Assembly: GCA_947503775.1 (NCBI GenBank)
Contig: CANNFE010000004.1
Coordinates: forward strand, 186,001 to 250,000
Direction: 5' to 3'
Source: an uncultured Paracoccaceae bacterium
Lineage (GTDB): Bacteria; Pseudomonadota; Alphaproteobacteria; Rhodobacterales; Rhodobacteraceae
Length of the DNA stretch: 64,000 nt
Shown here: positions 51,778 through 62,542 of the stretch, in pieces
How positions within the stretch are numbered: the first letter of the stretch is position 1
Layout: each line of letters starts with the position of its first letter
Position numbers and translations under genes: made by a program
Notes under the pieces: model-generated
What the model was told of the DNA's origin: nothing
Seen by the model: only the letters and a program-made list of their open reading frames with translations
Databases searched by the model: none

Positions 51778-53751
51778 TCAGTCCTCTTTCGGGAGCACCC
51801 TGAGCGAGAGCTCGCGCAATTGTTCGGGCAGCGGCTCGGAGGGGGCGTCCATCATCAGGTCCTGTGCCTGTTGATTCATCGGGAACATGATGACCTCGCG
51901 GATATTGTCCTCATCCGCGAGAAGCATGACGATCCGGTCGATCCCGGCGGCACATCCACCATGGGGCGGCGCGCCGTATTGGAAGGCCGTGACCATACCG
52001 CCGAAGCGCTTGTTCACCTCGTCCTTGCCATAGCCCGCGATCTCGAAGGCGCGGTACATGATCTCGGGCTTGTGGTTCCGGATCGCGCCCGAGACCAGCT
52101 CGTAGCCGTTGCAGGCAAGATCGTACTGGTAGCCGAGCACGTCGAGCGGATCGCCGTCCAGCGCCTCCATCCCGCCTTGGGGCATGGAGAAGGGGTTGTG
52201 TTCGAAGTCGATCTTGCCGGTCTCGTCATCCTTTTCGTAGATCGGGAAGTCGACGATCCAGGCGAAGGCGAAGCGATCGGTGTCGGTGAGGTTCAGTTCG
52301 TCGCCGATCACTGTGCGGGCGCGGCCTGCAACGGCCTCGAACGCAGAGGGCTTGCCGCCGAGGAAGAAGGCGGCATCGCCGACGCCGAGGCCAAGCTGCT
52401 GGCGGATGTCCTCGGTGCGCTCCGGACCGATGTTCTTGGCGAGGGGGCCCGCGGCTTCTTGAGGACCAAATTGCCCCTCGACTAGCAATTTGGCCCGATC
52501 AACTTCCCCGTTAATCAGGTAATCGGAGATTTGGTTAGCTACCTCCTCGTTCTCTTTTGCTAGCGAACCAGCAAGCTTTGATCTAAATTTTTCAATATCG
52601 AAGGCTTCGCCACCTTCCGCTGCCTTAAGCATACGATAGAGAGGTTCGTATTCAGCATACGCACCTTTCTCACGCCAGAAGATATAGCCCATCCCCGGCA
52701 GGCCCTGGCTTTGCGCATAGCTGTTCATCCGGTCGCAGAACTTGCGGGAGCCGCCGCCGGGGGCGGGGATGGCGCGGATTTCCGTGCCCTCCTGTTCGAG
52801 GAGCTTGGCGAAGATCGCGAAGCCCGAGCCGCGGAAGTGATCGCTGACGATCTGCATCTTGATCGGATTGCGCAGGTCGGGTTTGTCGGTGCCGTACCAG
52901 AGCGCGGCGTCGCGGTAGCTGATCTGGGGCCAGTCGGTATCGACTTTCCGGCCGCCGCCGAATTCTTCGAAGATACCAGCGATGACTGGCTGGATCGTGT
53001 CGAAGACGTCCTGTTGGGTGACGAAGCTCATCTCCATGTCGAGCTGATAGAAATCGGTGGGCGAGCGGTCGGCGCGGGGATCCTCGTCGCGGAAACAGGG
53101 CGCGATCTGGAAATATTTGTCGAAGCCCGAGACCATGATGAGCTGTTTGAACTGCTGCGGGGCCTGGGGGAGCGCGTAGAACTTGCCCGGATGCAGGCGG
53201 GAGGGCACGAGGAAGTCTCGGGCGCCTTCGGGGGAGGATGCGGTGATGATCGGCGTCTGGTATTCGCGGAAGTCTTTCTCCCACATGCGCTTGCGGATCG
53301 AGGCGACCACATCCGAACGCAGTTTCATGTTGCGCTGCATCGCCTCGCGCCGCAGATCGAGATAGCGGTGCCGCAGGCGTGTTTCCTCGGGATATTCCTG
53401 ATCGCCGAAGACCATAAGCGGAAGCTCTCCGGCGCGGCCCAGAACTTCGATATCCTTGACGAAGACCTCGATTTCACCGGTCGGGATCTTTTCGTTCACG
53501 AGGCCTTCGGCGCGCGCCTTGACCTCTCCGTCGATGCGGATGCACCATTCGGACCGGACCGCTTCGACGGCATTGAACACAGGCGAATCCGGATCGCAGA
53601 TCAGCTGGGTCATGCCGTAGTGATCGCGCAGATCGATGAAGAGGACGCCGCCGTGATCCCGCACGCGATGCACCCAGCCGGAGAGACGCACGGCATCGCC
53701 GACATTGTCCTTGGTCAAATCGGCGCAGCTATGGGTGCGGTAGGGATGCAT
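51778..53751 (-). CDS. aspS: Aspartate-tRNA ligase with an internal AT-rich insertion
   Basis: This is a 657-residue class II tRNA synthetase; bacterial-type AspS is usually ~590 residues. The N-terminal OB-fold anticodon domain, motif 2 ([21 protein letters not shown]), GAD domain and motif 3 ([14 protein letters not shown]) are all present. The extra length is one block of ~65 residues between GYIFWRE and [16 protein letters not shown], in the GAD domain. That block is Lys/Glu-rich and encoded by visibly AT-rich DNA. The reading frame is intact, so the protein is probably functional. The start ATG follows GAGGAGG by seven bases; 14 upstream codons are rejected. It is divergent from cfa. Confidence 0.93.
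   Translation of the reverse strand: MHPYRTHSCADLTKDNVGDAVRLSGWVHRVRDHGGVLFIDLRDHYGMTQLICDPDSPVFNAVEAVRSEWCIRIDGEVKARAEGLVNEKIPTGEIEVFVKDIEVLGRAGELPLMVFGDQEYPEETRLRHRYLDLRREAMQRNMKLRSDVVASIRKRMWEKDFREYQTPIITASSPEGARDFLVPSRLHPGKFYALPQAPQQFKQLIMVSGFDKYFQIAPCFRDEDPRADRSPTDFYQLDMEMSFVTQQDVFDTIQPVIAGIFEEFGGGRKVDTDWPQISYRDAALWYGTDKPDLRNPIKMQIVSDHFRGSGFAIFAKLLEQEGTEIRAIPAPGGGSRKFCDRMNSYAQSQGLPGMGYIFWREKGAYAEYEPLYRMLKAAEGGEAFDIEKFRSKLAGSLAKENEEVANQISDYLINGEVDRAKLLVEGQFGPQEAAGPLAKNIGPERTEDIRQQLGLGVGDAAFFLGGKPSAFEAVAGRARTVIGDELNLTDTDRFAFAWIVDFPIYEKDDETGKIDFEHNPFSMPQGGMEALDGDPLDVLGYQYDLACNGYELVSGAIRNHKPEIMYRAFEIAGYGKDEVNKRFGGMVTAFQYGAPPHGGCAAGIDRIVMLLADEDNIREVIMFPMNQQAQDLMMDAPSEPLPEQLRELSLRVLPKED
52466..52676 (-). 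other. In-frame AT-rich insertion inside aspS with a terminal inverted repeat
   Basis: About 200 bp encode the extra ~65 residues of AspS. A hand count over 198 nt gives about 46% GC, against clearly above 60% in flanking aspS. The codons are also atypical for the window (AAA, AGA, CTA, TTT, CAA). At the 3' end (in aspS sense) CCAAATTGC and GCAATTTGG (52466-52474 and 52485-52493) form a perfect 9-bp inverted repeat with a 10-nt loop. The block resembles the protein-coding-gene insertions of palindromic elements known from Rickettsia, an analogy only. Confidence 0.65.
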
Positions 53752-53916
53752 GGATGGACCTCCTCGGGGGATGCGGATCGCGGCCCCTAACACCGTCTTG
53801 CATCGGCAAAGTCAAGCCGATCCGGTCTCTGGACAAATCCCTGCCAACGCCGACAATCATCTTCGGCCTGCCGGACAGGACGATCGGCATGGAATTTATG
53901 GAAAGGAAGGCGGCCC

Positions 53917-55116
53917 ATGTGGACGCGGGCGTTTGACACCGTGATGCGCAGCTTCATTCAGGGCGGCGCTCTCGAGATCACCTATGCAGACGGACATATC
54001 GCCCGATACGGCGATCCGTCAGAGCCGATCCGGATCACGTTCAGCGATCCGCACTTGCCGCGCAAGATCCTGCTGTCGCCTGATATCGCGATCGGCGAAG
54101 CCTATATGGACGGCCGGGTGAGCATCGCGCAGGACGATCTGCGCGGGTTCCTGCAGCTGGTGATGCATAGCCGCTCGGCCTTGCGATATGATGGGCTGAT
54201 GCGCTGGCGCAATCGACTGGCGGGGCCTGTGCAGCCGCTGATCGACCGCTTTTCGCCGCTGAGATCCAAGGACAACGTGGCGCATCATTACGATTTGTCG
54301 TCGGATCTTTACGATCTCTTTCTGGATGCGGATCGGCAATATTCCTGCGCGTATTTCCGCGATCCGGCCATGACCCTGGAGGAGGCGCAGGAGGCCAAGA
54401 AGCATCACATCGCCCGCAAGCTGCGTGTGAAAGAGGGCGACCGTGTGCTGGATATCGGCTGCGGCTGGGGCGGCATGGCGCTGACGCTGGCGCGCGATTA
54501 CGGCGCTCACGTCACCGGCGTTACGCTAAGCGAGGAGCAACATGCCATCGCCCGCCGCCGCGCCGAAGAGGCCGGTTTCAAGGATCAGATCGACATTCGC
54601 CTGGTCGATTATCGCGAGGTGAAGGAGACCTTTGACCGCATCGTGTCGGTCGGGATGTTCGAACATGTGGGGCGGCCGCAATACGGGACCTACTTTTCGC
54701 ATATCCATGACAGCCTTGCGGAAGACGGCGTCGCGCTTGTCCACACGATCGGAACGCTCACCGCCCCGCGCGCGACGAGCCCGTGGATCCGCAAATACAT
54801 CTTTCCCGGCGGCTATCTTCCGGCCACCAGCCACATCGTCGATGCCGTGGAGGCGAGCGGGCTGATGTTTACCGATCTGGAGGTGTTGCGCGGGCATTAC
54901 GCGCAGACACTCGCCCATTGGCAAAAGCGGTTCCTCGCCCGGATCGAAGAAGCGCGCGCGCTTTATGACGAGCGGTTTTGCCGGATGTGGCGATACTATC
55001 TGACGGCTGCAGAGCTTGGCTTTCGGATCGACCGGCTGGCGGTTCTTCAATGCCAGCTCGTCCGCGACAAGTCCGCCGTGCCCCAGACGCGCGATTACCT
55101 TTATTCGGCAGCCTGA
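53917..55116 (+). CDS. cfa: Cyclopropane-fatty-acyl-phospholipid synthase
   Basis: This 399-residue SAM-dependent methyltransferase adds a methylene bridge to unsaturated acyl chains of membrane phospholipids. Key blocks are HHYDLSSDLYDLFLD, QYSCAYF, the SAM site VLDIGCGWGGMALTLARDYG, GVTLSEEQHAIA and SVGMFEHVGRPQYGTYF. Length fits the family. AAGGAAGG lies before the ATG. The 3' end overlaps the convergent HAD gene by 16 bp. Confidence 0.93.
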   Translation: MWTRAFDTVMRSFIQGGALEITYADGHIARYGDPSEPIRITFSDPHLPRKILLSPDIAIGEAYMDGRVSIAQDDLRGFLQLVMHSRSALRYDGLMRWRNRLAGPVQPLIDRFSPLRSKDNVAHHYDLSSDLYDLFLDADRQYSCAYFRDPAMTLEEAQEAKKHHIARKLRVKEGDRVLDIGCGWGGMALTLARDYGAHVTGVTLSEEQHAIARRRAEEAGFKDQIDIRLVDYREVKETFDRIVSVGMFEHVGRPQYGTYFSHIHDSLAEDGVALVHTIGTLTAPRATSPWIRKYIFPGGYLPATSHIVDAVEASGLMFTDLEVLRGHYAQTLAHWQKRFLARIEEARALYDERFCRMWRYYLTAAELGFRIDRLAVLQCQLVRDKSAVPQTRDYLYSAA

Positions 55117-55775
55117 GGCTGGTTGAGCAGATCCGGCGTTAGCGGACCGTCCGGGATGATCGCGCCATCCGGGAAGTCCCGACCATGGGCATCCCCGCCG
55201 GGGAACGCGATGCAGTCGATCCCCGCAGCCAGCGCGGCCATGGCACTTTCCGGCGTATCCTCGATCGCGACCGCATCCTGCGCATTAACTGAAAGCGTGC
55301 TTAGCGCATCGAGGTAGATGTCCGGCGCTGGTTTGCCGTTCTCGACCTTGCCCCGCTCACCGATGTAATCGAAATCGGAAGCCTCAATGCCGTCGAGGTT
55401 GCCCAGGATCAGATCGATCTGCTCTTGCCCGGTGGATGTCACGAAGCCAAGCTTGAGCCCCCCGTTCTTGGCTGCCGTGATGAGATCCACGACGCCATCG
55501 CGCGGTTCAAGTCCCTCTTCAGCCACGATCTTCTTGAAATGCGCGACCTTTCTGGCGTGGATATCGGCCGCATCGACAGTCTGGGCTCGCGCCCGCGCAT
55601 AATCCTCGATCCGCCGCTTTCCGCCCGGCTTCTTCAAAAGCTCGCGATACTCCGTCTCGCCCCAGTTCCAGCTGAGCCCGGCATCGTCAAAAGCGGCGTT
55701 AAAAGCCCGCCGCTGCATGTCAGACGTTTCAGCAAGGGTGCCGATTGCACCAAAGAAAAGAGCTTTGCGGGTCAT
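55101..55775 (-). CDS. HAD-superfamily hydrolase
   Basis: This 224-residue protein is of the beta-phosphoglucomutase/phosphatase type. The usual motif I Asp is replaced: the N-terminus reads ALFFGAIGTLAET where DxDGT is expected, so the nucleophile is not obvious. Motif II (LGFVTSTGQEQ), the conserved Lys (NGKPAPDIYL) and the acidic motif IV (VAIEDTPESAMAA) are present. It may be an inactive or altered HAD protein; that is a striking departure for an otherwise well-kept gene. It converges on cfa. Confidence 0.82.
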   Translation of the reverse strand: MTRKALFFGAIGTLAETSDMQRRAFNAAFDDAGLSWNWGETEYRELLKKPGGKRRIEDYARARAQTVDAADIHARKVAHFKKIVAEEGLEPRDGVVDLITAAKNGGLKLGFVTSTGQEQIDLILGNLDGIEASDFDYIGERGKVENGKPAPDIYLDALSTLSVNAQDAVAIEDTPESAMAALAAGIDCIAFPGGDAHGRDFPDGAIIPDGPLTPDLLNQPQAAE

Positions 55776-56337
55776 CGTCTTTACCTTTCTCGGACTGATC
55801 TACCGATAAGAACGCGCGATTGAAGGACCTGTTCCGAGGCGTCTTGCGCGAAGTCGCGTGGAGTTCACCTATGCCAATCGAATGACCGATACCCTTGACT
55901 TGGATTTTGCCATTTCCTCTTGCAATGCTGTGTTCGAGGCTGGTCAAGGTTTTCCGGAGTCTTGGCGCAATAAATCTCTTTCGCGGTCCATCGCGCCATC
56001 AGCCTCTACGCCGACCGGCAGTCGGATCTCGATACATGTTGACACATAGCTTTTTCGGGCAGACACGGATCCCGCCTATCTCAGCCGCGAGGTATATCCT
56101 CGGAGCTGGGCCTTGGTGGTTTGGTATAGCTCTGGCAAGCCAATCACGCCTTATATACGCGGGCCCTGTTGTGGATCGAGACATATCGTGCGATCAGTAC
56201 AAAGACTCTGTGTGTATTTCTTTTTTTGCTTACTTTTATGCGCACACATCTTAACGGCAATCAATCCAGAAAGAGAATGATCATTGCAGGCTTTATTCTC
56301 GAAAATGTTTTCGCGGACTTAAATATTACGGAATTTG
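55776..56337. other. 562-bp AT-rich gap without a recognisable gene
   Basis: This stretch lies between the HAD and glycosyltransferase-like genes and grows more AT-rich to the right. Short open frames exist on both strands but lack ribosome sites, and their translations look random. I see no repeat, tRNA or clear transposase fragment. It may be the left edge of a transferred segment and presumably holds the promoter of the next gene. Confidence 0.5.
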
Positions 56338-57621
56338 ATGAACCCTAAAATGCCCTTGAGAGATGACATGGTTGTTGCGTCGAGAAGAACTGAGATACTA
56401 CTATCGGCAATCGGAATTTTATCACTTTTTTTGATAATGGTTTCGCGTTACTGGGATGTATGGGCGCTCGATCTTTCGGCTTTGTATTACGCGGGCTGGT
56501 TCTATGGTACAGGAGAGCATAGCCTGATATACACAAGCACTCCTTACAGCATCAGCTCAACATCAGCGGAAGAGGCCGGACGGCATTCCGCGCTAGGTCT
56601 AGAGATACCACAATTTTTGTATCCACCGATCTGGCTCGAGATACTTGCTCCGATAGCGCATAACTTATTACCTCAGACTTTCTTTAATTATGCACTTATA
56701 CTCAACTCCCTATTTTGCTGCGGTATTATATTGCTCGCATGGAGCCTTATAGATCGAGAAGACTCAAGCTTTTTTCTATACATCGGCGCCGCCTTGATTA
56801 TTTCTCTTTATATGAAGGCTGTCATGCTCGGCCTTTTTCTTGGTCAACCACAGATCTTGATAATATTTCTGATCCTATTGGCATTCTGTGTGGCGGATCG
56901 CCCATGGATGGCCGGAGGTCTGATCGGGCTCGCCGCAGCCATAAAAATCACGCCGATCCTGTTCGCCATCATATTTCTGGCGAGCGGTCGCGTTAAGGCT
57001 GGCTTCATCGCTGTTGGCGTTTCGGTTTTCTTCGCACTTCTCAGCGTGATTCTGACGGGATGGCCGCTTCACGCAGCCTATCTCGAGGTCGCAAGGGAAA
57101 CACGAAGTGTGGTCGGCGTCTTGAATGCATCGTCATCGATGGTGTCGCTGGTCGCTTATGCAGCTGATCTGCCCGCCATACGCGTCGTTGACACACCGGC
57201 GGGGATTGTGAGGACCTTGGAGAAGCCGTTGTGGCTGGGTATTGGAGCGACGCTTGCTTGGATTATCGGGGCAGGAGTCTTGCTCAGCCTGTCCAAGCGG
57301 CATCCCGATGCGCTAGCGATCCGCCTCGCGGGGTTCTCTGCCCTTATCCCTCTTTTTGCGGCCGTATCCTGGACGCACTATCTAATTCTCCCCCTCTTTC
57401 TAGGGCTCGCCCTTGCCGCATCGATATCCAACCGGGCTGTGCTGGTTTACACCGTCGTCAGTGCCTTGATCCTCTGGGATTGGCCAACCACCGTAATGGG
57501 AGAGGGCCTCGAAGATATCTCGCGCACCATACGCCAGGTGTTCTGGCTGCTTCTTCTTTATGGTTTTGCCCTGGTGATCACGCGGTACAGACCGAGCCGT
57601 CAAAGTACCTTGTCAGGCTGA
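56338..57621 (+). CDS. GT87-type (DUF2029) membrane glycosyltransferase
   Basis: This is a 427-residue protein with about ten membrane helices. The first periplasmic loop carries LDLSALYYAGWFYGTGEHSLIY, matching the D...YY...G pattern of GT87 polyprenol-phosphate-mannose-dependent transferases, whose Asp is catalytic. FLYPPIWLEILAPIA also fits. The 5' two thirds are AT-rich with rare codons, while the last third (after about 57000) returns to the high-GC style of the window. The start is the ATG at 56338 after a weak GGAA; a TTG one codon before and ATGs just after are alternatives. Likely acquired, perhaps for surface glycan decoration. Confidence 0.7.
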   Translation: MNPKMPLRDDMVVASRRTEILLSAIGILSLFLIMVSRYWDVWALDLSALYYAGWFYGTGEHSLIYTSTPYSISSTSAEEAGRHSALGLEIPQFLYPPIWLEILAPIAHNLLPQTFFNYALILNSLFCCGIILLAWSLIDREDSSFFLYIGAALIISLYMKAVMLGLFLGQPQILIIFLILLAFCVADRPWMAGGLIGLAAAIKITPILFAIIFLASGRVKAGFIAVGVSVFFALLSVILTGWPLHAAYLEVARETRSVVGVLNASSSMVSLVAYAADLPAIRVVDTPAGIVRTLEKPLWLGIGATLAWIIGAGVLLSLSKRHPDALAIRLAGFSALIPLFAAVSWTHYLILPLFLGLALAASISNRAVLVYTVVSALILWDWPTTVMGEGLEDISRTIRQVFWLLLLYGFALVITRYRPSRQSTLSG

Positions 57622-57642
57622 TCGTGACTTAAGTTTGGTCTC

Positions 57643-57670
57643 TTGCGCCCCCGCCGCCACGATCTATAAG
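57643..57670 (+). promoter_or_regulatory. Candidate sigma-70 promoter of carB
   Basis: TTGCGC (57643) and TATAAG (57665) are separated by 16 bp, ending 32 bp before the carB ATG. Match to consensus is moderate. Confidence 0.4.
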
Positions 57671-57701
57671 GCCAAGGATTTGCGCGCTTAGGGGTCCGGT
57701 C

Positions 57702-60700
57702 ATGCCGAAGAGAACCGATATTCAGTCGATCATGATTATCGGCGCGGGGCCTATCGTGATCGGGCAGGCCTGTGAGTTTGACTATTCCGGCGCTCAGGCC
57801 TGCAAGGCGCTGCGCGAAGAGGGATATCGCGTGATCCTCGTCAACTCGAACCCGGCTACGATCATGACCGATCCGGGGCTGGCCGACGCCACCTATATCG
57901 AGCCGATCACACCCGAGGTTGTCGCCAAGATCATCGAAAAGGAGCGGCCCGATGCGCTGCTTCCGACGATGGGCGGGCAGACGGGTCTGAATACGTCGCT
58001 GACGCTGGAAGAGATGGGCGTGCTGGAGAAGTTCGGTGTCGAGATGATCGGGGCCAAGCGGGAGGCCATCGAGATGGCCGAGGATCGCAAGCTCTTTCGC
58101 GAGGCAATGGACCGGCTGGGGCTCGAGAATCCGAAGGCCACCATTGCCAACACGATGGACGACTGCATGTCCGCTCTTGAGACGATCGGCCTGCCTGCGA
58201 TCATCCGGCCAGCCTTTACGCTGGGCGGCACCGGGGGGGGGGTTGCGTACAATCGTGAGGAGTACGAGCAGATCTGCAAGGGGGGGCTCGATGCCTCTCC
58301 GGTCGGGCAGATCCTGATCGACGAGAGCCTTCTGGGCTGGAAGGAATACGAGATGGAGGTTGTGCGGGATCGCGCGGACAACGCCATCATCGTCTGCTCC
58401 ATCGAGAACGTCGATCCCATGGGCGTGCATACGGGCGACTCGATCACTGTCGCGCCTGCATTGACGCTGACGGACAAGGAATACCAGATGATGCGGACGG
58501 CCTCGATTGCCGTTCTGCGTGAGATCGGTGTCGAGACCGGCGGCTCGAATGTGCAATGGGCCGTGAACCCTGCGGACGGGCGGATGGTCGTGATCGAGAT
58601 GAACCCGCGGGTGTCGCGCTCTTCAGCGCTGGCTTCGAAGGCGACGGGCTTTCCGATTGCCAAGATCGCGGCGAAGCTGGCGGTGGGCTACACGCTGGAC
58701 GAGCTCGACAACGATATCACCAAGGTCACGCCCGCCTCATTCGAGCCGACCATCGATTACGTCGTCACCAAGATCCCGCGCTTTGCCTTCGAAAAATTCC
58801 CAGGCGCCGAACCGACGCTGACGACCGCGATGAAATCCGTCGGGGAGGCGATGGCCATTGGGCGGACGATCCATGAGAGCCTGCAGAAGGCGCTCGCCTC
58901 GATGGAGACCGGGCTGACGGGCTTTGATGAAATCGAGATCGAGGGCGCTGACGATCCGTCGCATGGAGAGAGCACTCTTGTCGCTGCGCTGTCGCGGCAG
59001 ACGCCGGATCGGCTGCGGATCATCGCGCAGGCGATGCGGCACGGGCTGAGCGATGACCGGATCCAGCAGATCACCTCGTTCGATCCATGGTTTCTGGCGC
59101 GGATCCGCGAGATCGTCGATGTCGAGGAAGGGATCCGCGGCGGTCTGCCGGCGACCGAGGCGGAGATGCGGCGTATCAAGATGATGGGTTTCACCGACGC
59201 CCGGATCGCAGGGCTGACCGGCCTGACCGAAGCCGAGGTGCGCAAGGCGCGGATCAATCTTGGTGTGACGGCCGTCTTCAAGCGGATCGACACCTGCGCC
59301 GCCGAATTCGAGGCGCAGACGCCTTACATGTATTCGACCTACGAGACGCCTGTCATGGGTGAGGTCGAGAACGAGGCGCGGCCTTCGGACGGCAAGAAGG
59401 TCGTTATTTTGGGCGGCGGACCAAACCGGATCGGTCAAGGGATCGAGTTCGACTATTGCTGCTGTCATGCATGCTTCGCGTTGAGCGATCAGGGCTACGA
59501 GACCATCATGGTCAACTGTAATCCCGAAACCGTATCGACCGATTACGACACCTCCGACCGGCTTTATTTCGAGCCGCTGACCTTCGAACATGTAATGGAG
59601 ATCCTGACCACCGAGCAAGAGAACGGCACGCTGCACGGTGTGATCGTGCAGTTCGGGGGGCAGACGCCGCTGAAGCTGGCCAATGCGCTGGAGGCCGAAG
59701 GGATCCCGATCCTGGGAACGACACCCGATGCCATCGATCTGGCCGAGGATCGCGAGCGGTTTCAGAAGCTTATCCACGATCTGGGTCTAAAGCAGCCGCG
59801 CAATGCTTTGGCCCGGACCGATGCCGAAGCCCTGGCGGCGGCTGCCGATATCGGCTTTCCGCTGGTGATCCGTCCGTCCTACGTCCTTGGCGGCCGCGCG
59901 ATGGAGATCGTGCGCGATCAAGCGCAGCTCGAGCGGTATATCTCGGATGCGGTCGTTGTCTCGGGGGAGAGCCCTGTCCTGCTCGACAGTTATCTGGCTG
60001 GCGCGACCGAGGTCGACGTCGATGCGATCTCGGACGGCACCGAGACCCATGTGGCGGGCATCATGCAGCATATCGAGGAGGCGGGCGTTCACTCCGGCGA
60101 CAGTGCCTGTTCGCTTCCGCCCCATAGCCTGCCCGATGAACTCGTGGCGGAACTGATCGATCAGACCAAGGCTTTGGCCACGGCTCTGAAGGTGCGCGGC
60201 CTGATGAATGTGCAATTCGCGGTCAAGGGCGATGAGATCTTCCTGATTGAGGTAAACCCCCGTGCGTCGCGGACCGTGCCCTTTGTTGCCAAGGCAACGG
60301 ATTCTGCAGTCGCCGGGATCGCGGCGCGTGTGATGGCGGGCGAGCCGCTCTCTACCTTTCCTGAGCGGGCGGCGTATCCGGAGGCAGAGGATCCGATGAC
60401 GGTTCTGCCGCTGGGCGATCCGTTCACGCTGGCCGATCCCAAGACGCCCTGGTTCTCGGTCAAGGAAGCGGTGCTGCCGTTTGCACGTTTCCCCGGTGTC
60501 GACACGATCCTTGGTCCCGAAATGCGCTCGACCGGGGAAGTGATGGGTTGGGACCGGTCTTTCCCGAGAGCCTTTCTCAAGGCGCAGATGGGGGCGGGCG
60601 TCACCCTGCCCGGCGAGGGCCATCTCTTCATCTCGATCCGGGATGCCGACAAGACCGATCAGACGCTCGAGGCCGCTCAGCTGATTTCGAACCTTGGTCT

Positions 60701-61004
60701 ATCGATTCTCGCGACGAGCGGAACGGCCGCCTGGCTTACCGAAAACGGGCTGACGGCAGAGCGCGTCAACAAGGTGTATGAGGGCGGACGGACGATTGCG
60801 GACCGGATGAAGGACGGCGATGTTTCGCTGGTCTGGAATACCACCGAGGGTGCGCAGGCGGTGGAGGACAGCCGGTCCATCCGCGCGATCGCGCTTTACG
60901 ACCGAATCCCGTATTACACGACCGCTGCCGGAGCTCATGCCGCGGCGCTCGCGATGCAGGCGCGCGAAGACGATGACCTGCATGTACGCAGTCTTCAGGG
61001 CTGA
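57702..61004 (+). CDS. carB: Carbamoyl-phosphate synthase large subunit
   Basis: This 1100-residue enzyme makes carbamoyl phosphate for pyrimidine and arginine synthesis from bicarbonate, glutamine-derived ammonia and two ATP. It has two homologous ATP-grasp halves: first with [21 protein letters not shown] and [10 protein letters not shown], second starting near residue 560 with [24 protein letters not shown] and [14 protein letters not shown]. The C-terminal MGS-like allosteric domain (about 960-1100) ends RSLQG. All main blocks are intact and the length is slightly above the E. coli enzyme (1073). The small subunit (carA) is not in the window. Confidence 0.96.
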   Translation: MPKRTDIQSIMIIGAGPIVIGQACEFDYSGAQACKALREEGYRVILVNSNPATIMTDPGLADATYIEPITPEVVAKIIEKERPDALLPTMGGQTGLNTSLTLEEMGVLEKFGVEMIGAKREAIEMAEDRKLFREAMDRLGLENPKATIANTMDDCMSALETIGLPAIIRPAFTLGGTGGGVAYNREEYEQICKGGLDASPVGQILIDESLLGWKEYEMEVVRDRADNAIIVCSIENVDPMGVHTGDSITVAPALTLTDKEYQMMRTASIAVLREIGVETGGSNVQWAVNPADGRMVVIEMNPRVSRSSALASKATGFPIAKIAAKLAVGYTLDELDNDITKVTPASFEPTIDYVVTKIPRFAFEKFPGAEPTLTTAMKSVGEAMAIGRTIHESLQKALASMETGLTGFDEIEIEGADDPSHGESTLVAALSRQTPDRLRIIAQAMRHGLSDDRIQQITSFDPWFLARIREIVDVEEGIRGGLPATEAEMRRIKMMGFTDARIAGLTGLTEAEVRKARINLGVTAVFKRIDTCAAEFEAQTPYMYSTYETPVMGEVENEARPSDGKKVVILGGGPNRIGQGIEFDYCCCHACFALSDQGYETIMVNCNPETVSTDYDTSDRLYFEPLTFEHVMEILTTEQENGTLHGVIVQFGGQTPLKLANALEAEGIPILGTTPDAIDLAEDRERFQKLIHDLGLKQPRNALARTDAEALAAAADIGFPLVIRPSYVLGGRAMEIVRDQAQLERYISDAVVVSGESPVLLDSYLAGATEVDVDAISDGTETHVAGIMQHIEEAGVHSGDSACSLPPHSLPDELVAELIDQTKALATALKVRGLMNVQFAVKGDEIFLIEVNPRASRTVPFVAKATDSAVAGIAARVMAGEPLSTFPERAAYPEAEDPMTVLPLGDPFTLADPKTPWFSVKEAVLPFARFPGVDTILGPEMRSTGEVMGWDRSFPRAFLKAQMGAGVTLPGEGHLFISIRDADKTDQTLEAAQLISNLGLSILATSGTAAWLTENGLTAERVNKVYEGGRTIADRMKDGDVSLVWNTTEGAQAVEDSRSIRAIALYDRIPYYTTAAGAHAAALAMQAREDDDLHVRSLQG

Positions 61005-61423
61005 TCTGCTTTTACGCCTGATCGGATGACCCAACCGCGATTTGCGGAGCGGGAGACTTTTTTCGCTCGTGCGAGAAGGGTGACTGTTTTTCAATAACAG
61101 CGCCTAAACCCCGGGTATATGACGGGCCACCATCAGGAAAGACAGCAACATCACCGCCGGGTTTATAGCGCTCCTTGCGAAGTTCCGCTGTAACTCGCCG
61201 TGTCAGTAAGCCGCACGCAGATGCGGTGACACGTTCGATCCGGTCAAGGTCGTCAGGGCGGCCCCCCAGTGCCCCATGGCGAGGGATCGATCCGCACCGC
61301 CCGGTTCGCCACTCCCCGGGCGGTGCTACTCCTTCTTCCCTTTTCGTCTGAAACCAGAGCCCCTGCCCCGGTCTTGACCTGCAGGGCGATCTGGTATGGA
61401 ACGCCAAGAGGTAGGAGACGCCC
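61005..61423. other. 419-bp gap between carB and the KAS III gene
   Basis: No gene is supported here. A minus-strand open frame covers most of it and contains RRVTAELRKE, which weakly recalls IS3-type transposases, but the rest does not match. The right end holds a candidate promoter for the KAS III gene. Confidence 0.5.
61373..61400 (+). promoter_or_regulatory. Candidate promoter of the KAS III gene
   Basis: CTTGAC (61373) and TATGGA (61395) are 16 bp apart. CTTGAC is a usual alphaproteobacterial -35. A GGAG ribosome site follows at 61414, six bases before the ATG, so the leader would be very short. Confidence 0.45.
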
Positions 61424-62542
61424 ATGCACCCCGTCGCGATCACCGGAACCGGTGTATTCACGCCCGAAGCCACGATCACGAATGATGAGTTGGTCGAAAG
61501 CTTCAATGCCTATGCGGATCTTTATAATGCAAACCACGCGAGCGAGATTGCGGACGGCACGGTTGAGCCCAAACCCCATTCGTCGTCCGACTTCATCACG
61601 CAGGCCTCGGGGATCGAGCAGCGCTATGTGATCGACAAGGAAGGTGTGCTCGATCCGGCGCGTATGTATCCCCGTTTTCGTGACCGATCCGATGACGAGC
61701 CGTCGCTGATGGCGGAAATCGCTCGGGACGCCATTTCAAAGGCGCTCGCCCAGGCGGGCAAGAGCGCGGGCGATGTCGATGCCGTGATCTGCGCCGCCTC
61801 CAACATGGAGCGCGCCTATCCGGCGGTCGGGGTCGAGATCCAGGATCTGATGGGGATCGGCGGGTTCGCCTTTGACATGAACGTGGCCTGCTCTTCGGCG
61901 ACCTTCGGGATCCAGACTGCGGCCGATATGATCCGCTCCGGATCGATCCGCTCGGCCATCGTGGTGAACCCCGAGATCTGCTCGGCCCATCTGGAATGGC
62001 GCGACCGGGATTGTCACTTCATCTTTGGTGATGTCGCGACCGCCACGCTTCTTGAGCGCGAAGATCTCGCGAGCGGTCCCTATTTCAAGGTCCGTTCGAC
62101 CCGCTGCGCCACACAGTTCTCAAACAATATTCGTAATAATAACGGGTACTTGCGCCGGACGCGCGATCAGATGGACGACCGCCGCGACATGCAGTTCATG
62201 CAGAACGGGCGCAAGGTCTTCAAGGAGGTGCTACCGCTCGTCAGTCGACACATCGCCGATCATATGCAGGACGAGGGCGTCACGGCAGAGGATCTTAAGC
62301 GTCTCTGGCTCCATCAGGCCAACAAGACGATGAACGACTATATCGGCAAGAAGGTTCTTGGCCGCACCCCCGAACCCGGGGAGCAGCCGAACATCCTTCA
62401 GGACTACGCCAATACGTCCTCCGCCGGGTCGATCATCGCCTTTTCGAAATATTCGGACGATCTGAGCGCGGGCGAGACGGGCCTGATCTGTTCGTTCGGC
62501 GCAGGCTATTCGGTCGGATCGGTTCTGGTTGAACGCGCCTAG
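61424..62542 (+). CDS. Beta-ketoacyl-ACP synthase III, long form
   Basis: This 372-residue thiolase-fold condensing enzyme has the KAS III triad: Cys156 in [10 protein letters not shown], His297 in WLHQANKTM and Asn330 in [10 protein letters not shown]. It is about 50 residues longer than FabH, with an extra N-terminal segment (around 25-60) and the [14 protein letters not shown] block. The layout recalls the long FabH-like enzyme PA3286 of Pseudomonas aeruginosa, which condenses medium-chain acyl-CoA with malonyl-ACP (recollection). So it may link degradation products to fatty-acid synthesis instead of being the housekeeping FabH. Its stop overlaps arsH by 4 bp on the opposite strand. Confidence 0.88.
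   Translation: MHPVAITGTGVFTPEATITNDELVESFNAYADLYNANHASEIADGTVEPKPHSSSDFITQASGIEQRYVIDKEGVLDPARMYPRFRDRSDDEPSLMAEIARDAISKALAQAGKSAGDVDAVICAASNMERAYPAVGVEIQDLMGIGGFAFDMNVACSSATFGIQTAADMIRSGSIRSAIVVNPEICSAHLEWRDRDCHFIFGDVATATLLEREDLASGPYFKVRSTRCATQFSNNIRNNNGYLRRTRDQMDDRRDMQFMQNGRKVFKEVLPLVSRHIADHMQDEGVTAEDLKRLWLHQANKTMNDYIGKKVLGRTPEPGEQPNILQDYANTSSAGSIIAFSKYSDDLSAGETGLICSFGAGYSVGSVLVERA

Noticed and set aside
55895-56254. Open frame in the AT-rich gap before the glycosyltransferase
   Set aside because: No ribosome site, no recognisable domain and random-looking composition.
61012-61506. Minus-strand frame between carB and the KAS III gene with RRVTAELRKE, recalling IS3 transposase
   Set aside because: Only about ten residues match, there is no DDE motif, no inverted ends, and it overlaps the KAS III start. 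Not enough for a pseudogene call.
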